Shown here in pieces: positions 8,266 to 16,495 of a DNA stretch of 64,000 nucleotides. This stretch comes from JACMQW01 sp964536965 (GTDB lineage: Bacteria > Bdellovibrionota > UBA1018): the NCBI GenBank assembly GCA_964536965.1, contig CAZIAL010000001.1, forward strand, positions 1 through 64,000, read 5' to 3'. Each line of letters starts with the position of its first letter. The first letter of the stretch is position 1. The notes below the pieces were generated by a model. That model did no database searches. It saw nothing but the letters and a program-made list of their open reading frames with translations, and had not been told where the DNA came from. Both the position numbers and the translations under genes were made by a program.

Positions 8266-11200
8266 CTACGACCGGCGTGCTGGGCCAAGAAGCCGCGGGC
8301 TTCTTGGCCTTTCGCCTTCGGGTAAGTGCCGGGAAACGCTGAAGACGAACTCGGTATTCGTGTTTCCTGCGCGGTACTTGAGCGAACCTTCGTGGTCTTC
8401 GGCGATGCCGTTGGAAATGCTCAGACCCAGTCCCGTGCCCTTGCCGACCGGTTTCGTCGTGAAAAACGGGTTCATCATGTTTCGGGAGACCCAGTCGGGA
8501 ATAGGGGCGCCACTGTCCGTGATGATGAACTGGACCTCGTCCGGAGTGACTTCGGTCCGAAACCTGATCCAGCGATTCTCCATCGGGAGAACGGCGTCGG
8601 CGGCGTTGTTCAGGAGATTCAGCAGAACTTGCACGACCTGGACTTCGCGACAGACGAGTTCGAGCGCTGGAGGCGCTTCCGAGCGAAAATCGATCTTCAG
8701 CGTACGGAATCGTTCGGTACAGAAATCGACGGTATTTTCGTAGATCTTTCCGAGCGAAGTCGCGTGGAAGGGATCGGAGTCACCGCTGCGCGAGAAGCTG
8801 CGAAGCCCGTTCACGATTTTCGCGATCCGTGTGACGGTTTCGAGGATCTTCGCACAGGACTCGAGCACGCTTTCCGGGGTGGGTTCCCCGGACTCGGCCT
8901 TCTTCGCGAGCAGCTGGGCGCGCCCCGAGAGGATGGTCAGCGGGTTGTTGATCTCATGCGCGATTCCCCCGGCCATCTGGCCAAGCGTCGCCAGCCGCGA
9001 GGAATGTTCGAGCTTCGCCTGCTGGGCCCGAATCTCGCTCAGATCCTGGATCGTCCCCATATAACCCACGACCTGGTCGTCATGTCGAAGCTCGACGAGC
9101 GAGAGCGCCACCCAAACTTCCCTCGGTTCCGCATTGCATTCGACACCGAGCCTCGTCTGGAGCTGGATGCGATCGATCCGGTGATTTCGGAGCGCCTCCC
9201 ACTGCTTTTCGAACGTCGGCAATTCTACCGGATCGAGCGCGGATCCGAAATCCCAGCCGGAAGGATCTCGAGCGGCGCGCGGACAGAGGTCCTGGAAGAG
9301 CGGATTCGCGAAAGCGAGTCGTCGATCGGAATCGAGGCGAAAGATCCCGACGGGCGCGTACTGGGTCAGCGACCGCCACACCTGTTCGCGTTCGGCGAGC
9401 TCGCGGGTCTTCTGGATCGCGATCGAGTTCGCGCGTCGATTCAGATTATCGAGAATGGAAATGAACGCGGCCAATAGGACGGTCATCGCCGCGCATGCGA
9501 AGAGGACCCAGGCCGATCCCGAGTCGCGGCGGGAAATGAAGTTCGGACTGATGGTCCAGTGGAAAATGAAATCATGGTCCCAGAGTCGAATGACCTTTCG
9601 ATCGAAGGGTTCGATGCGCTGAGCGGCTTCGGAGCGTTTCGTCGAGAGGAGAGGGGCGGCTCCGGAGGAGTCATCGTCGTAGTAAAAATCGAAAGCGATC
9701 TCGCTTTCAGGAACGTGGAGGGCCGATCGTACGAATTCTTCGACGACGATCGGAGTCGCGATCCAGCCGAAAAGATTGGGTCCGATTCCCCGGTCGGCCG
9801 CGGATTTCGGGAGGCGCCGATAGAGAGGGTAGTAGAGGACGAAGCTTTTTCGAACATGGGGGTCGTGCGCGAGCTGGAGGGGGCCGCTGATCGAAGGGTG
9901 TCCGGAGAGCGCGGCTTCGGCGAGCGACTGATAACGAAAGGGGTCCGCCGAAAGATCAAGACCGATCGCGGTGAGGTTCCGCTCCAGCGGTTCGATCCCC
10001 GAAACGATGAAATAGGGCTGCCCGCTCGGGCGTGGCTCAGGCTGGACGGGCCCCGCCGATCGAAACTGCACCTGAGCGGGCGCCTGGGCTTTCAGGGATT
10101 TTAGGAAGGTCTGGAGATTCTCGGGTTTTACGAGCGTGATGTACGCCAAGCCGAGGATTCCCGGGTAGTGTGTATCCACCTCCAGTGCCTTCACATAGCG
10201 GGACCATTCCTGGGGAGTTACTTCCGTGGATGCATGAAAGAGGCCGGTTCCGCCGCGAATCGCCGCCTCATAAAGGAATGCCCGATTCGAGAAATTTCCC
10301 ATCGACTGATCGACCAATCGGCGAAACCGGCTTCGATCGATGATTTCTTCGTTTTGGGTCGAACTCCGCAGCACGACGCCGCCGATGATCCATCCCACGA
10401 AGAGGAAGATGGACGCGAGCCGTAGGTTTCCCGAATCCCGGATGAAGCGGAGGATCTGTTCGGAGATCGCTACCGAACCGAGAAAGATCGCGATGAAGAT
10501 GAGGTTGTCGTTCGTCGATCCGAAGAAGAAAGGACCCTTTCCGGTCATCGTGCTCGCGATCGCCACGGCCGCGATCGAGAAGGAAACCAAACTCACTTCG
10601 ATGGGCTTAAGCAGGTAGGTCGCGAGAAAAAGGACCGGATAGAGCAAAAAGAGCGAATAAAGGATCCCCGAGGAATGAAAGAAGATCGCGATCGAGCTCG
10701 TGATGGCTATTGCGAGGACGAATGGAAGGCGGATGCGCGACGGTGAAAAATGCGAACGCTCCGTGAGGAGATGAAAGACGAAGGGAGTGAAAAAGAGGGC
10801 TCCGAGCGTATCGCCTGTCCACCAGGTGATCCAGGTTTCCAAAGCCGCTGGTCTCCCGATCGCGCCCGTAAAATAGAGCGCCGCCGTTCCGCAGGTGGCG
10901 CTGACCGGTGTCGCGAGCAGGGAGGCGATGATGGTGCCGACGAAGCGCACGGCGCCAAAGAGGTTTTCGGATCGACGGTTTGCTCGCTGGAGGATGACCG
11001 CGCCGATCAGACCTTCGAGCGTATTTCCGATCGCGATCACGATGTCCGCGCCAAGCGTCGCATCGGTGAAAAGATTCGCCGCGAGGGCACCCACGAAAAC
11101 TCCGGGCCAGTACTGACGTCCGCGCACGGCCAAAAATCCGATGGCGAGTCCCGTCGCCGGCCAGATGGGGGAGGTGCTCGAGTTTACGGTGGCTAATATG

Positions 11201-11283
11201 AGACCGGCGCGCGCGATGAGGAAATAGGCGATCGCAAGCAGGGTGACGAGGCGCCAAGGGTAGGAAAAAAAACGGTTGATCAT
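8266..11283 (-). CDS. MASE1-CHASE-PAS sensor histidine kinase
   Basis: This is a membrane-bound signal-transducing kinase of about 1005 residues. The order is an N-terminal MASE1 region with about 8 helices (SPIWPATGLAIGFLAVRG, then WPGVFVGALAANL). Next comes an extracytoplasmic CHASE domain (HYPGILGLAYI, RKSFVLYYPLYR) and a further membrane helix. A PAS domain (YAPVGIFRLDSDRR), HisKA with the phospho-His in MAGGIAHEINNPLT, and a HATPase with GKGTGLGLSISNGI complete it. There is no receiver domain and no adjacent response regulator. An upstream in-frame ATG exists at 11376, but ATG 11283, directly before the first helix (MINRFFSYPW), is preferred. Confidence 0.9.
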   Translation of the reverse strand: MINRFFSYPWRLVTLLAIAYFLIARAGLILATVNSSTSPIWPATGLAIGFLAVRGRQYWPGVFVGALAANLFTDATLGADIVIAIGNTLEGLIGAVILQRANRRSENLFGAVRFVGTIIASLLATPVSATCGTAALYFTGAIGRPAALETWITWWTGDTLGALFFTPFVFHLLTERSHFSPSRIRLPFVLAIAITSSIAIFFHSSGILYSLFLLYPVLFLATYLLKPIEVSLVSFSIAAVAIASTMTGKGPFFFGSTNDNLIFIAIFLGSVAISEQILRFIRDSGNLRLASIFLFVGWIIGGVVLRSSTQNEEIIDRSRFRRLVDQSMGNFSNRAFLYEAAIRGGTGLFHASTEVTPQEWSRYVKALEVDTHYPGILGLAYITLVKPENLQTFLKSLKAQAPAQVQFRSAGPVQPEPRPSGQPYFIVSGIEPLERNLTAIGLDLSADPFRYQSLAEAALSGHPSISGPLQLAHDPHVRKSFVLYYPLYRRLPKSAADRGIGPNLFGWIATPIVVEEFVRSALHVPESEIAFDFYYDDDSSGAAPLLSTKRSEAAQRIEPFDRKVIRLWDHDFIFHWTISPNFISRRDSGSAWVLFACAAMTVLLAAFISILDNLNRRANSIAIQKTRELAEREQVWRSLTQYAPVGIFRLDSDRRLAFANPLFQDLCPRAARDPSGWDFGSALDPVELPTFEKQWEALRNHRIDRIQLQTRLGVECNAEPREVWVALSLVELRHDDQVVGYMGTIQDLSEIRAQQAKLEHSSRLATLGQMAGGIAHEINNPLTILSGRAQLLAKKAESGEPTPESVLESCAKILETVTRIAKIVNGLRSFSRSGDSDPFHATSLGKIYENTVDFCTERFRTLKIDFRSEAPPALELVCREVQVVQVLLNLLNNAADAVLPMENRWIRFRTEVTPDEVQFIITDSGAPIPDWVSRNMMNPFFTTKPVGKGTGLGLSISNGIAEDHEGSLKYRAGNTNTEFVFSVSRHLPEGERPRSPRLLGPARRS
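8283..8312 (+). terminator. Hairpin terminator of the POT gene, inside the 3' end of the kinase gene
   Basis: GGCCAAGAAGCC (8283-8294), a GCG loop and GGCTTCTTGGCC (8298-8309) form a perfect 12-bp stem followed by TTT. It lies 28 bp after the POT stop and within the last codons of the opposing kinase gene. The T-tract is short, so termination efficiency is uncertain. Confidence 0.5.
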
Positions 11284-11395
11284 GATGGTCGTACCCCTAC
11301 AGTAATGGAAAGAGAGGGGGGACCACTCGGCAGAATTTACCCGACTCGTCGTGCGATGGGGCCGGGTTGTGATCATGCCGAATTCGGCGGAAGAT

Positions 11396-12526
11396 ATGGG
11401 GATGGGTTACGGACTGCAAAGACTGATTCCGTTCTTTCTCGCACTCGTTTCCTTCGGAAGCCTCGCAGTCGAACCCGGCGTCATCGGCGTCGGGATCGGG
11501 TTTAAAGTTCACTGCTCGCCTCTGCTCGGGAAGGCCGATCCCCGCGAGCAGTTCGGGCCGCGGTATCTTCTAAAGAACGATCCTTCCGAGCGGGGCAAGG
11601 TAAAGCTGGCCGAGCAATCGCGCCTCAAGGTCATCTCCTACAACGTGCTCAACCTCGAGGAGTCGAAGGGGAAATGGACCAAGATCGATGGGAAGCGCGT
11701 ATTCCAGTACGGTAAGATTACTAAGCCGCAGCACCAAATCGACGCGATTCTCCGGAATATTCGGGCGGAGAAGCCCGATCTGATGATTGGGCTCGAGATC
11801 GAATCCCTGAATGCGATGGAGCGCGTTCTCGGGGGGGAATACTTTAAGATTCTCGTTCCGGGAAATGACGACCGGATCAACATCGGATTTCTGGTCCATC
11901 GAAGGTTCGCGGTCGACATCGAGGTCCAGAGCCATCGGCAAATGAAACATCTGTATCAGGGAGAGCAGAAAGCGGTTTTCTCGCGGGACTTTCCGCTCCT
12001 GATCTTTCGCGATGCCGGGGCCCCGGAAGGCGCCGATCCTTTCCTCATTCTAGGAGGCGTCCATCTGAAGTCGCAGCGCGGAGGCGAAGAGGTCGCTGAC
12101 GTCGGATATGCGCTGAAACGAAAGGAGCAGATTCGGGTGATGATGGAAATCCTACGCGGAAAGTTCGGGGATCGTACTCCCATCTACGTCGCAGGGGACT
12201 TCAATGCGAATTTGGGGACCGCCGCCGAATTTCAGGGACTGCGGGACGCAGGATATCAGGATGCTTTTCAGATCATGGGAGTGCCGGAAAACCAGCGCCA
12301 TACGCATGTCTATTTTCCTCCGGAAGGGGCGCCACTCATTCGTCAGCAGCTCGACGGCTTTTTCGCCTCACCCGCGGGCGCCGGCAAGATCATCGAAGCG
12401 AAAGTCATGGCCGACTTAGGACCAGACGGGAAACCGCTTCCGCCGGTGCAAACCTACGAAGACCGTCAAACATCGCGAGGCTCCGACCACCGCGGAGTTT
12501 CCGTCACGCTCGATCTCACGAAATAG
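11396..12526 (+). CDS. Exported endonuclease/exonuclease/phosphatase (EEP) family protein
   Basis: The EEP fold is read from LKVISYNVLNLEE (metal-site Asn), LMIGLEIES (catalytic Glu), VAGDFNANLG (Asp/Asn pair) and RGSDHRGVSV (C-terminal Asp-His). Members cleave phosphodiester or phosphomonoester bonds of nucleic acids, inositol phosphates or sphingolipids, and the substrate cannot be told here. A hydrophobic N-terminus (LQRLIPFFLALVSFGSLAVE) indicates export. Upstream ATGs at 11351 and 11375 would bury the signal peptide, so 11396 (or 11402) is chosen. It converges on lexA, with 37 bp between stops. Confidence 0.8.
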   Translation: MGMGYGLQRLIPFFLALVSFGSLAVEPGVIGVGIGFKVHCSPLLGKADPREQFGPRYLLKNDPSERGKVKLAEQSRLKVISYNVLNLEESKGKWTKIDGKRVFQYGKITKPQHQIDAILRNIRAEKPDLMIGLEIESLNAMERVLGGEYFKILVPGNDDRINIGFLVHRRFAVDIEVQSHRQMKHLYQGEQKAVFSRDFPLLIFRDAGAPEGADPFLILGGVHLKSQRGGEEVADVGYALKRKEQIRVMMEILRGKFGDRTPIYVAGDFNANLGTAAEFQGLRDAGYQDAFQIMGVPENQRHTHVYFPPEGAPLIRQQLDGFFASPAGAGKIIEAKVMADLGPDGKPLPPVQTYEDRQTSRGSDHRGVSVTLDLTK

Positions 12527-12563
12527 ATCCGTGTATGGAAACCAGGGCGGAAGGGCGGGGGGC

Positions 12564-13394
12564 CTAAAGCTTGCGGATTAATCCAACGAGGACACCTTCA
12601 ATCCGGAAATCCGTGCCCTCCGGATTCGATTCGGTCAGCGACTCGATCAGGATCGGCTCATAAGCGGGATTCGCCGCTCGGAGTTCGATCTGGGTGCCGG
12701 TGGAAGTCTTCTTCTTATAGAATCGCTTAATCGTGGCTTCGTTGCCCATCATCGCGACAACGGTCTGGCCCTGTTCGGCGGAACTCGCTTTCTGGATAAT
12801 GACGAAGTCTCCGTCCAGAATTCCGTCCCCGATCATGGAGTCGCCTTTCACTTTCAACACATAATGGTCGTCCGCGAGCGAACCTCCGCGATGACTCGAC
12901 CGCGAAGGACGACTAAAAAGAGAAAGGGGAACCTCGACTGTCTGGTCGTATTCCGCGTACTCGATCGGAAGACCGGCGGCCACGCGCCCTAAGAGAGGGA
13001 GGGCGACTACCGAGGCGCTCGCCGTAACCCCGGAAAGCAGGGTCGCTTCCGGAGCATCGGCGAATGGGGGGGGGACCGCTTCCTTCTTTCTTTTCGTAGG
13101 CAACGGGATGAGCGATGCACGGTGCTTCGAAGAGAGAGGTGTGGTTGTGGAAGAACCCAAAGGGATCTGCGATGGCCACGACTTCTGGTCACGAAGAACC
13201 TCCATCCCACGCTTCGCATTCCAGGCTTTTCGGAGGAAACCATGGCGTTCGAGTCGAATGAGATAGTTTTGGACGGTCCCCAAACTTTTAAACCCGAAAT
13301 GCTTCGCGATCTCCTGCTGGGAGGGCGCATAGCCGTTTTCGCCTGAAAATCCTTCGATAAAGTCGAGAATGGCTTTCTGTTTCGGGGTCAGCAT
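12564..13394 (-). CDS. lexA: LexA SOS repressor with an unusually long linker
   Basis: This 276-residue self-cleaving repressor of DNA-damage genes is longer than E. coli LexA (202). An N-terminal winged helix (SQQEIAKHFGFKSLGTVQNYL) is followed by a basic Ser/Pro-rich linker of about 60 residues (70-131), where most LexA proteins have roughly 10. The S24 peptidase domain has the cleavage site Ala140-Gly141 (GRVAAGLPIE), Ser186 (KGDSMIGDG) and Lys223 (ATIKRFY), so it should be autocleavable. About 11 extra residues (SRPSRSSHRGG) also lie between the cleavage site and the serine. An inverted repeat upstream may be its own operator. Confidence 0.9.
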   Translation of the reverse strand: MLTPKQKAILDFIEGFSGENGYAPSQQEIAKHFGFKSLGTVQNYLIRLERHGFLRKAWNAKRGMEVLRDQKSWPSQIPLGSSTTTPLSSKHRASLIPLPTKRKKEAVPPPFADAPEATLLSGVTASASVVALPLLGRVAAGLPIEYAEYDQTVEVPLSLFSRPSRSSHRGGSLADDHYVLKVKGDSMIGDGILDGDFVIIQKASSAEQGQTVVAMMGNEATIKRFYKKKTSTGTQIELRAANPAYEPILIESLTESNPEGTDFRIEGVLVGLIRKL

Positions 13395-13402
13395 TCAGAA
13401 AG

Positions 13403-13434
13403 CTTATGCGTATGTTGTGCGTAAGTACACTATA
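13403..13434 (-). promoter_or_regulatory. Candidate lexA promoter and autoregulatory operator
   Basis: CTTATGC (13403-13409), 9 bp, then GCGTAAG (13419-13425) is an inverted repeat with one mismatch, 8 bp upstream of the lexA ATG. On the lexA strand a -10-like TATAGT (13434-13429) lies just before it, so the repeat would cover the transcription start. It is not the classical CTGT-N8-ACAG box. No convincing -35 is seen. Confidence 0.45.
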
Positions 13435-13438
13435 AAAT

Positions 13439-13487
13439 AAAAGCCCAGGGACCGTGGTTGTAGATTCGGTGAGCCCTGGGCTTTTTT
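13439..13487 (+). terminator. Strong intrinsic terminator-like hairpin between divergent genes
   Basis: AAAAGCCCAGGG (13439-13450) pairs perfectly over 12 bp with CCCTGGGCTTTT (13474-13485), has a 23-nt loop and ends in six T residues on the + strand. The lexA and LysR genes point away from it, so it ends no annotated gene. It could terminate a small + strand RNA starting in the lexA promoter region, or act as a leader attenuator of a longer lexA transcript. Confidence 0.6.
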
Positions 13488-13491
13488 CCAT

Positions 13492-13523
13492 GAACTCGGG
13501 GGATTTGGGGGGGACCCGAGTTC
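13492..13523. repeat. Second hairpin next to the orphan terminator
   Basis: GAACTCGGG (13492-13500) and CCCGAGTTC (13515-13523) form a perfect 9-bp stem around a G-rich 14-nt loop. It begins only 5 bp after the T-tract of the previous hairpin. The two together form a structured block of about 85 bp without coding potential. Confidence 0.5.
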
Positions 13524-13598
13524 TAGTTCTTTGATATGTTTCCGTTCTACTGAAGCCCCTGGATAAATAATAATTATTCGTTATGATGCTGCTTCATT

Positions 13599-14537
13599 AT
13601 GTTTATTGATAGCTTGAACCTGAATCAGGTTCGTATTTTCGAGTGTGTTTACCGAACGAAAAGCATGACCGCGGCCGCTCGCGAGCTGCATCTCACGCAA
13701 AGCGGAGTCTCCCAGCATATTCGCGCTTTCGAAGACATGCTCGGGGCGAAGCTCTTCGACCGAATCAACCAGCGCGTCGTTCCCACCGGATCCGCGTCGC
13801 TCCTCTATGAGCAGTGCCAGAAAAGTCTCCAAGGGCTGGAGGAAGCATTCTCCGAACTTCAGGCGGAGAAGAATCAGCTCTCGGGACGCGTCCACATCGG
13901 GGTGCCGACGGAATTCGGGTATAACGTCGTGATTCCGTCCGTCGCGAAGTTTTCCGAGAAGTATCCGGGCGTGCGATTCCATTTTCGTCTCGGCTACGGC
14001 GCGGAAATGAACGCCCTTCTCCTGCGGGGAGAGATCGATTTCGCCTTCGTCGACGAGTTTTCCATGGATAAGAAGATCCGTACCGCTCCGGTGTACGACG
14101 AAACGCTCGAGCTCTGCGCCTCGCCCGAATACATGAAGAAGATCGGCGAAGGGAAAACCCAGAGCCGCGAGTTCTTCGAATCTCTCCGCTACGTCGATTA
14201 CGGCAAGGACGAGCAGATTCTTCGCCGCTGGTTCCTGCATCACTTCGGAGACGAAAGCTGGCGACTTTCCCTGCGCTCGACCATCGAAGATTCCCAGGGC
14301 GTCGCCCGGCTGATCATCGCCGGTCTCGGGGTCGGAATTTTGCCCGGGCACCTGGTGCGCAAGCTCGAGAAGGAAGGCACGAAGCTCTTTCTCTTCAAGG
14401 GGAAGGGCGGACTGCTGAAGAATACCATCTCGGTGGCGAGCTTGAAGGAGCGATCCCATACCCGCTCGGTCCAGTCGACCTTCGAGTTCCTCACCCAGGA
14501 AATCGAAAGCCTGAACCAAGCGAAGCGTTCGAAGTAA
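13599..14537 (+). CDS. LysR-family transcriptional regulator
   Basis: The protein has 312 residues. The N-terminal winged helix is typical (LNQVRIFECVYRTKSMTAAARELHLTQSGVSQHI, residues about 6-40), followed by the linker helix and a two-lobed periplasmic-binding-like effector domain (VHIGVPTEFGYNVVIP, LIIAGLGVGILPGHLV). The effector is unknown. The rhodanese gene starts 18 bp after its stop and is probably co-transcribed, so sulfur metabolism is a guess for its regulon. An AT-rich palindrome AATAATTATT (13569-13578) lies 20 bp before the start and may be a binding site. Confidence 0.9.
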   Translation: MFIDSLNLNQVRIFECVYRTKSMTAAARELHLTQSGVSQHIRAFEDMLGAKLFDRINQRVVPTGSASLLYEQCQKSLQGLEEAFSELQAEKNQLSGRVHIGVPTEFGYNVVIPSVAKFSEKYPGVRFHFRLGYGAEMNALLLRGEIDFAFVDEFSMDKKIRTAPVYDETLELCASPEYMKKIGEGKTQSREFFESLRYVDYGKDEQILRRWFLHHFGDESWRLSLRSTIEDSQGVARLIIAGLGVGILPGHLVRKLEKEGTKLFLFKGKGGLLKNTISVASLKERSHTRSVQSTFEFLTQEIESLNQAKRSK

Positions 14538-14555
14538 TCCGACGAAAGGAAGATC

Positions 14556-14933
14556 ATGGCCAATCAGCACGCACCCGCGTTTTTAGAGCTCGTAAACCAA
14601 GCGAAGCGGAACGTCCGTGAATGCACCCTCGACGACGTGATCGCCAAGCGCGATCGGGGGGAGAAATTTCACTTCGTGGATGTCCGCGAAGACGACGAAT
14701 GGAGGGAAGGACGTGCGGCTGGCGCGATTCACCTCGGAAAAGGCGTCATCGAGCGCGACATCGAAACGGATATCCCCGAAAAGGACGCCGAGATCATCCT
14801 TTACTGTGGCGGCGGATTTCGTTCGGTGCTCGCGGCCGAAGCCCTCGGAAAGATGGGATATCGAAACGTGGTCTCGATGGACGGCGGAATACGCGCCTGG
14901 CGCGAGCGCGGATTACCCGAGGAACGTGGTTAG
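14556..14933 (+). CDS. Single-domain rhodanese (sulfurtransferase)
   Basis: The protein has 125 residues. The rhodanese fold is clear: HFVDVREDDEW, the loop GAIHLGKG, and the active-site loop LYCGGGFRS with the persulfide-forming Cys, followed by LGKMGYRNVVSMDGGIRAWRERG. A good Shine-Dalgarno (AAGGAAG) precedes ATG 14556. It lies behind the LysR gene in the same operon and ends 1 bp before the stop of the opposing methyltransferase gene. Confidence 0.88.
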   Translation: MANQHAPAFLELVNQAKRNVRECTLDDVIAKRDRGEKFHFVDVREDDEWREGRAAGAIHLGKGVIERDIETDIPEKDAEIILYCGGGFRSVLAAEALGKMGYRNVVSMDGGIRAWRERGLPEERG

Positions 14934-14934
14934 T

Positions 14935-15777
14935 TCAGTTCCACTGGGGGTGCGCGCGCGCGAGCGTTTTCGCTCGCTCGAACCCCGGTCCCGCCACCGA
15001 GGTGGAGCGGTCGAGCTTCCCGAGCCAGTCTCGCGGGAGGGGCGCGGTGAGAGCTTCGCGGTGGGTTGCCGCGACCGTCGTCTCGTTTTTCACTCCCGTC
15101 GATACGCCCTCTCCGACGTAAAATCCGGAGGCGAGCAGGTGTAGGCGAACCGGGGTCGCGGCCGAGTAGGTGTAAAGCTCGGCGCGGCGCTCGGCAATTT
15201 TTCCGCGCAAGGATTGGAACCGTTCCAGGCTCCAGAGTTCCGGCACGACTTTCGGAGAATAGAAGTCGAAGAACACGACATCTGGGGATGGCGCTTCGAG
15301 CATCCGGGTATAGAACTCACCGACCCGAAGATTCCAGGTCACCCGGACCGCACCGAGGAGAAAAGTCAGCTGGCTTTCCCCGTTCCCGTCCGTTTCGAGG
15401 AGACGGCGAAGGGTCGGGGTCCAGGGCCGCAGACTCGGAAAAGGATCGGGGCTTTGGTCGATCGCCCGAATGGCGGCGCGAAGCCCCTCGGGCTTAAGCT
15501 CGAAAGAATAGATCTGGAGATGGCCCGACGATTCCGGGTGGGTCTGGATGCGTTCGAACGCGGCGATTACGTTCGCCCCGGTGCCCATGCCGACATCGTA
15601 GAGAACGACGGTCCGGTCACTCGAATCGAGTCTCCGCTCGAGGCGAGCCAGATCCGCGTAGACGAGCCGGGCTTCCTCCGCGGGCCCGATACGCGAGTGC
15701 ATCGCCTGACCATTTTCCGTGTCGACGAGGGTATGGGTGCCGTTCGCATGGGCGAGCAGGGTGAAATGGTCCGACAT
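14935..15777 (-). CDS. MnmC-like SAM-dependent methyltransferase
   Basis: This 280-residue protein has a Rossmann methyltransferase core: LYDVGMGTGANVIAAFERI (SAM-binding glycine loop, about residues 58-76) and IYSFELKPEG (acidic ribose-binding residue). DVVFFDFYSPKVVPELWS matches the D-x-FxP-xxNPxxW region of the methyltransferase domain of MnmC, the tRNA wobble-uridine enzyme (DUF752). There is no fused FAD oxidase domain, as in many non-enterobacterial homologues. The tRNA substrate is inferred from the family. Confidence 0.7.
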   Translation of the reverse strand: MSDHFTLLAHANGTHTLVDTENGQAMHSRIGPAEEARLVYADLARLERRLDSSDRTVVLYDVGMGTGANVIAAFERIQTHPESSGHLQIYSFELKPEGLRAAIRAIDQSPDPFPSLRPWTPTLRRLLETDGNGESQLTFLLGAVRVTWNLRVGEFYTRMLEAPSPDVVFFDFYSPKVVPELWSLERFQSLRGKIAERRAELYTYSAATPVRLHLLASGFYVGEGVSTGVKNETTVAATHREALTAPLPRDWLGKLDRSTSVAGPGFERAKTLARAHPQWN

Positions 15778-15843
15778 TCGCGCTTCGGTTTACGCCGCGC
15801 GGGTCACCTTGGAAAGGAAGAAAAGAAGCGGTATGGGTGGGCA

Positions 15844-16488
15844 ATGGCGCTCCACCCGAAATATGTTCTCTTTTATTCCGTCCGCTCTCCTTTCGCGCGG
15901 AGGGTTCGCGTCGCATTCTCGCGGCTCGGGCTCAGTTTCGAAACCCGCGAGATCAGCGTTTTCGAACCGACCGCGGAATTTCTCAGCGCGAATCCGCTGG
16001 GAACCGTACCTGCGCTTCTGGTCCGCGGCCCGTCGGCCGACCCGAAAGACGCCGTCGCGCTCGGAGATTCGGACGCTATTCTTGAATACCTGCACGAGAA
16101 CTACGGCGGAAAAATCTGGAGCTCCGATCTCGCGGTACGCGCTCGCGTGCGGGCGGCGTCGGTGCTCGCGGTCGGACTCATGACCGAAACGGTGCGCTGG
16201 TTTCTCGAAAACCAGCGGCCCTCGCCTTCCGCGGAGTGGAACGCCGAATATCTCGAGAATATCGACCGGACGCTCGCCGCGATCAACGCCCAGCCCTGGA
16301 AATCGCTCCCGTGGAAAGTATCGGATTTCCAGCTGACCCAAGCCGGCTATGATCTAGCGATCGCGCTGGACTATATGCAGCTCCGACTCCGTGGTTTCGA
16401 TTGGCAGACGAAGTATCCCGAGCTCGCGCGTTTCCAGGAAATCCACCGAAGTCGGCAGGATCTGGCTTCTTCGCTTCCTCCGACTTAA
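15844..16488 (+). CDS. Glutathione S-transferase family protein
   Basis: The protein has 214 residues. The thioredoxin-like N-terminal domain reads VLFYSVRSPFARRVRVAFSR, then NPLGTVPALLV with the cis-proline and GDSDAILEYLHENYG (the Ser that binds the glutathione gamma-glutamyl group). A helical C-terminal domain follows. The same frame is open upstream to 15214, but that stretch is antisense to the methyltransferase gene. ATG 15844 begins the fold. Substrate unknown. Confidence 0.82.
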   Translation: MALHPKYVLFYSVRSPFARRVRVAFSRLGLSFETREISVFEPTAEFLSANPLGTVPALLVRGPSADPKDAVALGDSDAILEYLHENYGGKIWSSDLAVRARVRAASVLAVGLMTETVRWFLENQRPSPSAEWNAEYLENIDRTLAAINAQPWKSLPWKVSDFQLTQAGYDLAIALDYMQLRLRGFDWQTKYPELARFQEIHRSRQDLASSLPPT

Positions 16489-16495
16489 AAACCCC

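Noticed and set aside
8326..9477. 383-codon plus-strand frame
   Set aside because: Antisense to the kinase core with its HisKA and HATPase motifs; no domain of its own.
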